Shown in pieces: positions 1 to 7,052 of a DNA stretch of 32,641 nt. Source of the DNA: Alphaproteobacteria bacterium (lineage in GTDB: Bacteria > Pseudomonadota > Alphaproteobacteria > GCA-2731375); the NCBI GenBank assembly GCA_030746635.1, contig JASLMH010000037.1:1-32641 (forward strand). Reading direction: 5' to 3'. The notes beneath the pieces were generated by a model. The model had not been told where the DNA came from. It worked only from the letters and a program-made list of their open reading frames with translations, and made no database searches. The first letter of the stretch is position 1. Each line of letters opens with the position of its first letter. Position numbers and translations under genes: made by a program.

Positions 1-34
1 TCAGGTTCTGTTCCTCGGTCAGCTGGAATTCCAT
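1..34 (-). CDS. Acyl-CoA dehydrogenase, N-terminal 11 codons only (runs off window)
   Basis: The last gene of the minus-strand ring-degradation operon begins here and leaves the window after eleven residues (MEFQLTEEQNL). This is the usual opening of FAD-dependent acyl-CoA dehydrogenases and closely resembles the start of the dehydrogenase at 3865-5010 (MDFELTEEQQL). The ATG at 32-34 is preceded by a purine-rich AAGG/GATAGAG stretch, and the upstream CoA-transferase stops 39 bases earlier, so the two are probably co-transcribed. By position it could oxidise the ring-opened dicarboxyl-CoA, as PimC/PimD-type enzymes do, or form a pair with the first dehydrogenase. Too little is visible to say more. 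Confidence 0.75.
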   Translation of the reverse strand, partial: MEFQLTEEQNL

Positions 35-73
35 GCTCTATCGCCTTGTGCCGCGCCGCTCCGGGCGCCTCGC

Positions 74-1309
74 TCAAATGATCCCTTCATGCGTCAGCCG
101 GGCCAACTCCGCCTCGTCGAGGCCAAGCAGCGATGTGTAGACATCCCGGTTGTGGCTGCCCGGCAGCGCCGCCGGCGTGTCGTAACCGGTCCTGGTGCCG
201 CTGAACTTGATCGGGAAGCCGGCGGCGCCAACGCCGGGCATGACGCCCAGGGTGGGATGCACCAGATCCTCGATCATCCCGCGGGCCTTGAACTGCGGCG
301 ATTTCCTGATCGCCTCGATATCGTTGATCGGGGCGCAGACGATGCCCGAGGCCTGCAGGGCCGTGACCGCCGCATCGGTGGTTCGGCCGCCTGTCCATTC
401 GGACAGGATGCCATCCAACCGGCCATTGTTGGCCAACCGTGCGCCGGGCGTCCGGAAGTCCGGGTCGTCGGTAAGCTCCGGCCGGCCGATCACGTCGCAC
501 AGCAACCGCCAATGCGGCTCGGAGACCGTCCCGATGATCAGCCAGCCATCGGAGGAGCGATAGGCGTTGAACGGCGAAGCGCGCGGGATCCTGTTGCCCT
601 GCCGGTCGGTCAGGCCGAGGGCGGGGTAGCATTCCAGCGGTTCGTCGTAGATCAGCGAGAACACGCTATCGACCATGGCGACGTCCACCTGTTGTCCCTC
701 GCCGGTGCGTTCGGCGTGAAACAGCGCCGCCAGGATGCCGGAAAAGGCGTACACGCTGGTGATCGAATCGGCCAGGGCCGAGCCGGTCTTGGTCGGCGGC
801 CCGTCCGGATAGCCGGTGATCGCCATCAACCCCGACGCCGCCTGCGCCGCCGGGTCGAAACATTTCAATTCGGCGTCCGGACCGGTCTGCCCGTAGCCGG
901 TCAGCGAGGCATAGACCAGCTTCGGATTGCGGGCGTGCAGGGTCTCGAAATCGACGCCCAGCCGGGCCGCCACGCCGACGCTGAAATTCTCGACCACGAC
1001 GTCGGCCCGGTCGACCAGTTCCAGAAACAGCCGCCGGCCCTCCGCCGCCTTCAAGTTCAAGGTGATCGCCTTCTTGGCCCGGCAGCGCTTGAGAAAGGCA
1101 ATGCCGATATCGTCGTCGTCGCGGCGTTCGAAGGACGGCCCGTCCCGGCCGAGGAAGATCGCCGAACCCGACAGCACGTCGCCGGTGGCGGGATTGTCGA
1201 CGCGGATGACCTCCGCGCCCAGACCGGCCAGCAACAGGGTCGTATGGGGGCCCAGGAAATACTGGCTCAGGTCCAGCACCCGGATCCCCTGGAGAATGGA
1301 TTTGTCCAT
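74..1309 (-). CDS. Family III CoA-transferase (CaiB/BaiF type)
   Basis: This 411-residue protein is a CaiB/BaiF (formyl-CoA transferase) family member, which moves CoA from one acyl-CoA to a free acid through enzyme-bound anhydride and thioester intermediates on an aspartate. Visible marks are the N-terminal GIRVLDLS...GLGAEVIRVD block, the VVENFSVGVAARLG motif, LVYASLTGYGQTGP, and Asp181 in SALADSITSVYA at the position of the catalytic Asp. The frame stays open far upstream, but the family N-terminus starts at the ATG at 1307-1309, preceded by a good GGAAGGTGAAG ribosome site. It follows the BadI-like gene by 67 bases in the same operon, so it probably activates the operon's carboxylic acid substrate by CoA transfer, in place of the CoA ligase used in the Rhodopseudomonas pathway. 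Substrate is inferred. Confidence 0.88.
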   Translation of the reverse strand: MDKSILQGIRVLDLSQYFLGPHTTLLLAGLGAEVIRVDNPATGDVLSGSAIFLGRDGPSFERRDDDDIGIAFLKRCRAKKAITLNLKAAEGRRLFLELVDRADVVVENFSVGVAARLGVDFETLHARNPKLVYASLTGYGQTGPDAELKCFDPAAQAASGLMAITGYPDGPPTKTGSALADSITSVYAFSGILAALFHAERTGEGQQVDVAMVDSVFSLIYDEPLECYPALGLTDRQGNRIPRASPFNAYRSSDGWLIIGTVSEPHWRLLCDVIGRPELTDDPDFRTPGARLANNGRLDGILSEWTGGRTTDAAVTALQASGIVCAPINDIEAIRKSPQFKARGMIEDLVHPTLGVMPGVGAAGFPIKFSGTRTGYDTPAALPGSHNRDVYTSLLGLDEAELARLTHEGII

Positions 1310-1376
1310 GGTCTTCACCTTCCCGTTCCGGCCAAACCCCTCGCACGGCGGTGCCGGCTTGGTTGCGAGAGCGGGT

Positions 1377-2171
1377 TCAGCCGGGCCGCTTGGCGCGGAA
1401 TTCGGGCGTGCGTTTTTCCCGGAAGGCGCGGCCGCCTTCCTTCGCTTCCTCGGTCTCGTAGAACAGGTTGACCGCCTCGAAGCCCATTCGGCCGACGCCG
1501 CGAATGTTGTCGGTCGCGGCGTTGAAGGAGCTCTTGGCGATCTGCAGGGCGGTCGGGCTGCGTTCGCAGATCTCGGCGCACCAGCGGTCGACCTCGGCGT
1601 CGAGTTCAGCATCCGGCACCACCGTGTTCACCAGCCCCATGTCCAGCGCTTCCTGGGCGCTGTAGCGGCGGCAGAGGTACCAGATTTCGCGGGCCTTCTT
1701 TTCACCCACGATCTGCGCCAGATAGGCCGTGCCGAAGCCGGGATCGACGGAACCGACCTTGGGGCCGACCTGGCCGAAAACGGCTGTTTCGCTGGCGATG
1801 GTCAAATCGCAGATGGTCGCGATCACGTTGCCGCCGCCGATGGCGTAGCCGCGCACCTTGGCGATCACCGGCTTGGGCACGTCGCGGATGGTGTTGTGGA
1901 CGATTTCGACCGGCACGCCCAGGGTGCCGGTACCATAACGGCCCTTGCTCTTGTCGCCCTGGTCGCCGCCGGTGCAGAACGCCTTGCCGCCGGCCCCGGT
2001 CAAGACGATGACGCCGATGTCCTTGTTCCAGCCGGCGCGCATCAGGGCGTCGATGATCTCCTCGTACATGCCTTCGCGAATGGCGTTGTAGCGTTCCGGC
2101 CGGTTTAGGGTAATCGTCGCGACGTGGTCCTGCTCCACGTACAAAAGGTCTCGGTATTCCTTGTCGCTCAC
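1377..2171 (-). CDS. badI: 2-ketocyclohexanecarboxyl-CoA hydrolase-like (BadI family, MenB-like crotonase)
   Basis: This 264-residue crotonase-superfamily protein is the ring-opening step. It matches the BadI type as I recall it from Rhodopseudomonas palustris: AFCTGGDQ at about 65-71, RDVPKPVIAKVRGYAIGGGN, ATICDLTIASE, FGQVGPKVGSVDPGFGTAYLA with Asp143, and VGEKKAREIWYLCRRYS. BadI hydrolytically opens 2-ketocyclohexanecarboxyl-CoA to pimelyl-CoA; MenB runs the related Claisen condensation in reverse. It is not MenB here, since no menaquinone genes are near and the neighbours are a dehydrogenase, an SDR and a hydratase-like protein. The start is GTG at 2169-2171 behind GAGGATAGAACC, 18 bases after the preceding gene. 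Its own key residues look intact, in contrast to its neighbours. The exact ring substrate is uncertain. Confidence 0.85.
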   Translation of the reverse strand: MSDKEYRDLLYVEQDHVATITLNRPERYNAIREGMYEEIIDALMRAGWNKDIGVIVLTGAGGKAFCTGGDQGDKSKGRYGTGTLGVPVEIVHNTIRDVPKPVIAKVRGYAIGGGNVIATICDLTIASETAVFGQVGPKVGSVDPGFGTAYLAQIVGEKKAREIWYLCRRYSAQEALDMGLVNTVVPDAELDAEVDRWCAEICERSPTALQIAKSSFNAATDNIRGVGRMGFEAVNLFYETEEAKEGGRAFREKRTPEFRAKRPG

Positions 2172-2189
2172 GGTTCTATCCTCGCTTCC

Positions 2190-2969
2190 TTAGCGGCCCT
2201 TGAATTCGGCGTCGCGTTTTTCCAGGAAGGCGGACATGCCTTCGCTCCGGTCTTCGGTGGTGAACAGGCCGGCGGTCAAATGCCGCTCGAACTCCAGGGC
2301 CGGTTCCAGGGCCATCTCCATGCCGCTGTTCACCGCCACCTTGGCGTACCAGACGCTCAACGGCGCCCGCAGGGCGTAGGCGTCGATGCGCGCCAGCGCC
2401 GCCGGCACGACCTGGTCCGGCGCGACGACGCGGCTGACCAGGCCGATGCGCAGGGCCGTTTCGGCATCGATGAAGTCGGCGCTGAACAGCAGATCCTTGG
2501 CCCATTCCCGGCCGACGGTACGGGGCAGGCGCTGGGTACCGCCGGCGCCCGCGACCGAGCCGATCTTGGAACTGGTGACGCCGAATTTCGAGCCCGTGCC
2601 GGCGATCCGGACGTCGCAGGCCAGCGCCACCTCCAGGCCGCCGGTCAGGCAGAAGCCGTTGATCGCGGCGACCACCGGCTTCCGCGATCTTTCGATGGCG
2701 CGGTTGCAGTAGTCGAAATGCGCCAGCATCGCATGCGTGCTTGGCAGGTCCTGGGCCCGCAAGGCGCTGTCAAGATCCGCACCGGTGGAAAAGAATTTGT
2801 CGGTGCCCGTCAGCACGATGCCGCGAACGGCGTCATCGGTATCCAGCTCGCCCACCTTGTCGCCGATCGCCCGCAACAGCTCGTCGCTGAGGGCGTTGTA
2901 TTTGTCCGACCGGTTCAGGGTCAGAATGGCCGCATGGCCGCGAACTTCCGTTAGCAGACTGTCGTCCAT
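2190..2969 (-). CDS. Enoyl-CoA hydratase/isomerase family protein with one catalytic Glu missing
   Basis: A 259-residue crotonase-fold protein. The oxyanion-hole segments are present (FFSTGADL at 59-66, NGFCLTGGLEVALACD at 104-119), as is the GAGGTQRLPR block. Hydratases use two glutamates twenty residues apart. The first is kept (Glu113 in GGLEVAL), but the second, normally in a QPE or LPE motif, is Ser133 (FGVTSSKIG). In the BadI pathway this slot would be the cyclohex-1-ene-1-carboxyl-CoA hydratase BadK, which as I recall keeps both. The enzyme may therefore hydrate by another route, isomerise a double bond, or act on an unusual ring acyl-CoA. It lies 39 bases after the SDR gene and 18 bases before the BadI-like gene, clearly in the same operon. 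Family sure; reaction unsure. Confidence 0.88.
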   Translation of the reverse strand: MDDSLLTEVRGHAAILTLNRSDKYNALSDELLRAIGDKVGELDTDDAVRGIVLTGTDKFFSTGADLDSALRAQDLPSTHAMLAHFDYCNRAIERSRKPVVAAINGFCLTGGLEVALACDVRIAGTGSKFGVTSSKIGSVAGAGGTQRLPRTVGREWAKDLLFSADFIDAETALRIGLVSRVVAPDQVVPAALARIDAYALRAPLSVWYAKVAVNSGMEMALEPALEFERHLTAGLFTTEDRSEGMSAFLEKRDAEFKGR

Positions 2970-3008
2970 GCCGATCTCCGATATCCCTTTTGCTGGTGAC
3001 CCATCCCG

Positions 3009-3800
3009 TTAGCCGACCATGGCGAAGCCGCCGTTGACGCTGAGCACCTGGCCGGTGATCTGGCGCGCGGCATCCGAGGTCAGGAACAGCACGGCATTGG
3101 TGACGTCCTCCATCTCGCCGATGCGGCGCAGGGGATACAGGCGTTTGACCTTTTCCTCCCGGGCCAGCCATTGCGCCTCGCCGAGTTTTTCCTTCAGCGC
3201 TTCCTGCAACCCGATGCGCATGGGCGAATTGGTCGCGCCGGGCGAGACCACGTTGATATTGATGTTGTGGCGGCCGACTTCCTTGGCGATGGATTTGCTG
3301 AATGAAATCACCCCGCCCTTGGCCGCCGAATAGTTCGCTTCGCGCTCCTGCCCGACCCGCGCGGCGTCGGTGGCGATGTTCAGGATCTTGCCGTAACCGC
3401 GTTCGATCATGCCCGGCAGGACGGCGCGGGTGCAATGCATGGTGCCGAACAGGATGACGCGGATCTCACGCTCGCAGGCCGCCGGGTCGGTTTCCAGATA
3501 CATCGTGTGTTCGCTCAACAAGGCGGCATTGTTGACCAGGATATCGACCCGGCCGAAGGCCTCCGCCGCCTTCGCGATCATGCCCTCGACGGCCGCCAGA
3601 TCGCTGATGTCCACCGGCGCGGCGCGCGCCTCGCCGCCCTGGGCCTCGATGGCGTCGACGGTTTGCGCCACGCCTTCGGCGTTGATGTCGTTCACCACCA
3701 CCTTGGCGCCGGCGGCGGCGAATCCCAGGGCGATGTGCTGGCCGATGCCCGAGCCGGCACCGGTGACCAGCGCGATGCGGCCGGTGAGTTGCAAATCCAT
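3009..3800 (-). CDS. Short-chain dehydrogenase, BadH-like, with altered catalytic tetrad
   Basis: A 263-residue classical SDR. The Rossmann motif TGAGSGIG (13-20), Asp38 after the second strand (suggesting NAD+ rather than NADP+), NNA (90-92), YSAAKGG (Tyr157, Lys161) and a C-terminal GQVLSVNGGF strand are all present. The segment NIATDAARVG closely resembles the NIASDAARVG of BadH, the 2-hydroxycyclohexanecarboxyl-CoA dehydrogenase, and the operon context fits oxidation of a ring hydroxyl to the ketone that BadI opens. Two of the four catalytic positions differ from the family: Thr144 replaces the Ser 13 residues before Tyr, and Ile116 stands where the Asn of the IN-L-G motif is expected. 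The ATG at 3798-3800 has an upstream CGGAG. Thr can sometimes replace Ser, so activity is possible. Confidence 0.88.
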   Translation of the reverse strand: MDLQLTGRIALVTGAGSGIGQHIALGFAAAGAKVVVNDINAEGVAQTVDAIEAQGGEARAAPVDISDLAAVEGMIAKAAEAFGRVDILVNNAALLSEHTMYLETDPAACEREIRVILFGTMHCTRAVLPGMIERGYGKILNIATDAARVGQEREANYSAAKGGVISFSKSIAKEVGRHNININVVSPGATNSPMRIGLQEALKEKLGEAQWLAREEKVKRLYPLRRIGEMEDVTNAVLFLTSDAARQITGQVLSVNGGFAMVG

Positions 3801-3864
3801 GGTTCAATCTACTCCGTAGCGGTCAAAGTCTACCGGTAGCCGGCCCACTCGGGAACAATGCGCG

Positions 3865-5010
3865 CTAGTCGAAGGCGGACAGGCCGAGCAGGTTGCGCCC
3901 TATGATCAACTGATTGATCTGCGTTGTCCCGTCGGGAATGGTCAGCATCCGCGCGTTGCGGAAATGCCGCTCGACCGGGAACTCCTTGCTGATGCCGAAG
4001 GCGCCGTGCACCTGGATCGCCTTCGAGGTGATGCGCGTCGCCGCTTCCGTCGCGAAATACTTGCACATGCTGGTCTCGATCGGACTGGGCTCTTCACGAT
4101 TGAGCAGCTTGAGGCCGCGGTAGACGAGGAGGCGCGCGGCGTCGAGTTCGGTCGCCATCTCGGCGATCAGTCCCTGGATCAACTGATGGCTGCCGATCGG
4201 CTTGCCGAAGCTGGCGCGCTCTCGCGCATAGGCGATGCTGTCGTCGAGGGCGGCTTGCGCGATCCCCAAGGCCAGGGTGGAGACGAAGCAGCGCGAGCGT
4301 TCGAAGCCGTTCATGGTCAGGCGCAGGCCGCCGCCGATGCCGCCGACGGCGTTGGCGGCGGGCACGACGAGGTCATCGAGTACGAGCTGTCCCATGGACC
4401 AGCCGGCAAGGCCGAGTTTGTCGATCTCGCGGGACTCATAGCCGTGGTCCTCGCGGTCGAGGAGGAAGATGGTGAACTCGTCCTCGTCGGTGCGGGCGAG
4501 GACGAGCGCCAGATCGGCGACGGTGATGTTCGAGGTCCACATCTTCTCGCCGCTGATGCGGTAATTGTCGCCGTCACGCACGGCGCGGGTCTTCAGGCCG
4601 CGGACGTGCGATCCCATATCGGGTTCGCTGACGGCCGAGCTGCCGATCAGCTCGCCCGAGAGGAGCCCGGACAGGTACCGCGCCTTCAATTCCGGCGAGC
4701 CGCCGCGCGCCAGCTTCAGGGCCACGCCCTGGGTCAGGAAGCCGGTGCCGGCGAGGTCGGGGGAGACGCGGGAGAGTTCCTCGCTGATCAGGCCGCTGGT
4801 CAGCATATCCAGGCCAAGACCGCCATCGGCCTCCCCCACCTCGGCGCAGCACATGCCGTACTGGGCCCCCAGCCGCAGCAACTGGTGGGTCACCTCCTTG
4901 GGGATCGCGCCATCGAGGTATTGGTTGATGATCGGGCGAATGTCCCGTTCGAGGACCCCGCGCCAGCTATCGACCGCCAGTTGCTGTTCTTCCGTCAGTT
5001 CGAAATCCAT
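3865..5010 (-). CDS. Acyl-CoA dehydrogenase with Asp in place of the catalytic Glu (AliB-like candidate)
   Basis: First gene of the operon, 381 residues, with the full acyl-CoA dehydrogenase fold: N-terminal helices (1-115), the SAVSEPDMGSHVRGLKTRA and ISGEKMWTSN FAD-binding beta domain (about 125-165), and the C-terminal helical domain with RERASFGKPIGSHQLIQ and QVHGAFGISKEFPVERHFRNARML. The base normally supplied by Glu in the YEGT motif is Asp360 here (IPDGTTQIN). Changes at this base are known among dehydrogenases of cyclic acyl-CoAs, where ring substrates need different geometry. With the BadI-like gene downstream, a cyclohexanecarboxyl-CoA-type substrate (AliB role) is the best inference. 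The ATG at 5008-5010 has a strong AGAGGAAG site. An 89%-identical scrap of a related gene lies at 6898-7033. Confidence 0.9.
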   Translation of the reverse strand: MDFELTEEQQLAVDSWRGVLERDIRPIINQYLDGAIPKEVTHQLLRLGAQYGMCCAEVGEADGGLGLDMLTSGLISEELSRVSPDLAGTGFLTQGVALKLARGGSPELKARYLSGLLSGELIGSSAVSEPDMGSHVRGLKTRAVRDGDNYRISGEKMWTSNITVADLALVLARTDEDEFTIFLLDREDHGYESREIDKLGLAGWSMGQLVLDDLVVPAANAVGGIGGGLRLTMNGFERSRCFVSTLALGIAQAALDDSIAYARERASFGKPIGSHQLIQGLIAEMATELDAARLLVYRGLKLLNREEPSPIETSMCKYFATEAATRITSKAIQVHGAFGISKEFPVERHFRNARMLTIPDGTTQINQLIIGRNLLGLSAFD

Positions 5011-5126
5011 CTGCTTCCTCTCATCCGGGTCGACCGGCCGCGGATCTTCTGCCGCCGGCCGTCTCAGGGGTCTGCACGATGGCCGGTATCATAGGCGCCA
5101 CTATCATCCGACATCCGCGCAATTGA

Positions 5127-5153
5127 AAGGCGGCCCCCGAGGACCGCCGCCTT
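5127..5153 (-). terminator. Hairpin, likely intrinsic terminator of the cytochrome operon
   Basis: The arms AAGGCGGC (5127-5134) and GCCGCCTT (5146-5153) are perfectly complementary around an 11-base loop. Read on the minus strand, the stem is followed by TTTCAATT, a short weak U-tract, so it fits as terminator for the cytochrome genes ending at 5225. It also lies about 115 bases upstream of the first gene of the ring-degradation operon and would insulate it. Confidence 0.55.
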
Positions 5154-5224
5154 GGACCCTAGAGCCGAGCAACTTCCGCTTTTGAAGCCTGAACATCCGC
5201 CGTTGGCGCGGTCAATGCGTATCG

Positions 5225-6136
5225 CTAACCGCCGATATGATTTTCGATTGCCGGCAGCGTGTTGATATATCGGGCGATGGCGCGGATATCTTCTTCCGTG
5301 AGAAATTCGTAGCTGTCCGCTATCGCTTCGCCCATGACGCCATCCGCCTCCTCCCAATCCGGTTTGGTGCCCTTTTTCAGGAAGAAAGTGAGCTGGTCGA
5401 CCGACCATCCGATGCCTGTCGCAGGGGCCGGCGTGATGTTGGGCGCGGCGTCGCCTTCCGGGCCATCCTCGGTGCCGGCCATCCACAGATCCCGGTCCAA
5501 GCCACCAGCGATGTTGCGGGGTGTGTGGCATTCACCGCAATGAGCCAAGGCGGTGACCAGATAGGCGCCTCGGTTCCATTCTCCATCCTGGTTGTCGTCC
5601 GCCGCGAACTCGCCTTCGTCGAAGTACAGCAACTTCCAAAATCTCATCGGCCACCGCCATCGGAATGGCCGACCTACGTCATGATCCCGGTTCTTTCTGG
5701 TCACAGCCTGCAAAGAAAACAGATATGCCTTCATGGCCAGTGCGTCCTGGTCACGCATCAACGTATAGGATGTGTAGGGAAATACCGGAAAGTAGTGCGA
5801 TCCATCCGGCCTTAGACCTTTTTTCAAGGCGCGCAGGAAGTCCCTGTCACTCCAACTTCCGATCCCGGTCGCCTTATCGGGGGTGATATTGGGGCTATAG
5901 AAAGTTCCGAATGGTGTCTTCAGCGCGCGCCCGCCCGCGAACGGTTCACCCTTTCCCTTTTTGTCGGTGTGACAGCTTATGCAACCGGCGGCGCGAGCAA
6001 TGTACTCTCCGCGTTGCACGACATCGGTACCGGCTACCGCTGAGGATAGCGAACAGACAGCGATCGAAGAAGCGAACAGAACCCTGGCCAGGCGCCACCG
6101 ATCGGGGGCGCCCGCCGGAGTTCGGTACCTAATCAA
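5225..6136 (-). CDS. Periplasmic diheme c-type cytochrome
   Basis: A 303-residue exported electron-transfer protein. It has a basic N-terminus and hydrophobic stretch to about residue 35 (likely signal peptide), then two class I cytochrome c domains with heme motifs CISCH (52-56) and CGECH (200-204). Conserved blocks resemble cytochrome subunits of membrane alcohol and sugar dehydrogenases (GTFYSPNITPDKATGIGSWSD, then APNITPAPATGIGWS), though those usually carry three hemes. No C-terminal anchor is seen. The only upstream start in frame is TTG at 6134-6136; its AAGGA box is only three bases away, so the start is uncertain. It follows the class II cytochrome by 28 bases. The GC content of a sampled line (5701-5760) is about 52%, well under the neighbouring genes. 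The dehydrogenase partner is unknown; the FAD protein at 7053-8558 is one possibility. Confidence 0.82.
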   Translation of the reverse strand: MIRYRTPAGAPDRWRLARVLFASSIAVCSLSSAVAGTDVVQRGEYIARAAGCISCHTDKKGKGEPFAGGRALKTPFGTFYSPNITPDKATGIGSWSDRDFLRALKKGLRPDGSHYFPVFPYTSYTLMRDQDALAMKAYLFSLQAVTRKNRDHDVGRPFRWRWPMRFWKLLYFDEGEFAADDNQDGEWNRGAYLVTALAHCGECHTPRNIAGGLDRDLWMAGTEDGPEGDAAPNITPAPATGIGWSVDQLTFFLKKGTKPDWEEADGVMGEAIADSYEFLTEEDIRAIARYINTLPAIENHIGG

Positions 6137-6164
6137 GTTCCTTGGAAGAAACCGAGATGAGCCG

Positions 6165-6581
6165 CTATTTCATCTTCTTTCGTCGTTCGGCATCACGGAG
6201 GTCGTAGTGACAGGCGTTGCAGGCCTGCATGACGCCACTGAGCGCCTTCGCGACGTCCTGTTCCTCTCCGGATTTGGCGGCCGCAACCAACTTGGTCGCG
6301 GCTTCGGCTACCTTGCCGTGACCTTTTCTCACGGGCTCGGGAAGCCTTGCAATATTCGAGATATAGGTTTCGCGCTTTTGCAATCCCTCGGCAATTGTCG
6401 CCGCCCGTTTCATGTCAAAAACCATCATCGCCGCCGTGATGCTCTGAAGGTCGATGAGGCCGCCAACCATCGCCCCCCACACGGGTTTCGGCGCGTGCTT
6501 TTTCTGCGCGACAGCGGCAGCGCTAAACCCGAGCGTTGCAGCCACAATCACGCCAATTGACAGCGCGATAATCTTCTTCAT
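6165..6581 (-). CDS. Class II cytochrome c (cytochrome c'/c556 type)
   Basis: A 138-residue exported protein with a clear signal peptide (MKKIIALSIGVIVAATLGFSAAAVAQ), cleaved probably after AVA. The rest is a predicted four-helix bundle with a single heme motif near the C-terminus, CNACH at 121-125, the hallmark of class II cytochromes c. Helix segments such as AAMMVFDMKRAATIAEGLQKRETY and GKVAEAATKLVAAAKSGEEQDVAKALSGVMQAC fit c556-like electron carriers. The ATG at 6579-6581 is chosen over the adjacent GTG because GGGGAG lies seven bases before it. It is first in a two-gene unit with the diheme cytochrome. A line within it (6361-6420) has only about 47% GC, pointing to a different origin from the flanking genes. 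Physiological partner unknown. Confidence 0.85.
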   Translation of the reverse strand: MKKIIALSIGVIVAATLGFSAAAVAQKKHAPKPVWGAMVGGLIDLQSITAAMMVFDMKRAATIAEGLQKRETYISNIARLPEPVRKGHGKVAEAATKLVAAAKSGEEQDVAKALSGVMQACNACHYDLRDAERRKKMK

Positions 6582-6897
6582 CACTCATCTCCCCATTTGG
6601 TATCGGCAATGCCATTGATGACGCCACCTTGGTGCATCCAAAGTTCGCGATTTGCCAACTGGCTCTCATTGCAACGTTCATGTTGTCCAATTGTCGGTTG
6701 GGAGGCAACGTCGGGCGGGGTCACATTAGCGTGCGTTCATTTCAATGGGCGGCTGCTTGGCCCGCGAACCTCGTGTTTGACGTGGCAACGCTCGAAACAC
6801 CCACTAACAACCTCGGAAATTCGGCTCGCGCTTGGCTATTGATGCATTGAGCGCTTCCCAGGCATCGTCGGTGCGCGTTAGCTCGGCCAAGCTCAGT
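6582..6897. other. Gene-free, GC-poor interval
   Basis: I see no supportable gene here. By hand count 6601-6780 is about 54% GC against about 73% at 16801-16860. It holds the upstream region of the class II cytochrome and presumably its promoter, but I could not find a convincing -35/-10 pair. A minus-strand open stretch of about 30 codons continues from the dehydrogenase scrap at 6898-7033 through 6804 but no longer resembles that family. Confidence 0.6.
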
Positions 6898-7033
6898 ACG
6901 GCCCGCGTCTTCGGGCCGCTGACATGTGATCCAGTATCGGGTTCGCTGACGGCCGAGTTGCCGATCAACTCGCCGGACAAGAGCCCGGGCAGATACCGCG
7001 CCTTCAATTCCGGCGAGCCGCCGCGCGCCAGCT
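6898..7033 (-). pseudogene. Fragment of an acyl-CoA dehydrogenase gene
   Basis: These 136 bases align without gaps to 4580-4715 inside the acyl-CoA dehydrogenase gene, with about 15 mismatches by my count (about 89% identity). On the minus strand they encode LKARYLPGLLSGELIG and NSAVSEPDTGSHVSGPKTRA, the FAD-binding region, and nothing of the enzyme on either side. The homology stops sharply at both ends, 20 bases short of the stop codon of the FAD oxidoreductase on one side. The divergence suggests the remnant of a paralogous copy rather than a fresh duplication. No transposase or target repeats are visible next to it. Confidence 0.85.
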
Positions 7034-7052
7034 GTCGAGCGCGTTCGCCAGC

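Noticed and set aside
1310-1612. N-terminal extension of the CoA-transferase frame
   Set aside because: It overlaps the BadI-like gene, is Arg/Ala/Pro-rich with no family likeness, and a well-placed ATG with a ribosome site exists at 1309.
5088-5093. TATGAT box (minus strand) upstream of the acyl-CoA dehydrogenase operon
   Set aside because: A good -10 sequence, but no acceptable -35 at 16-18 bases, so not called as a promoter.
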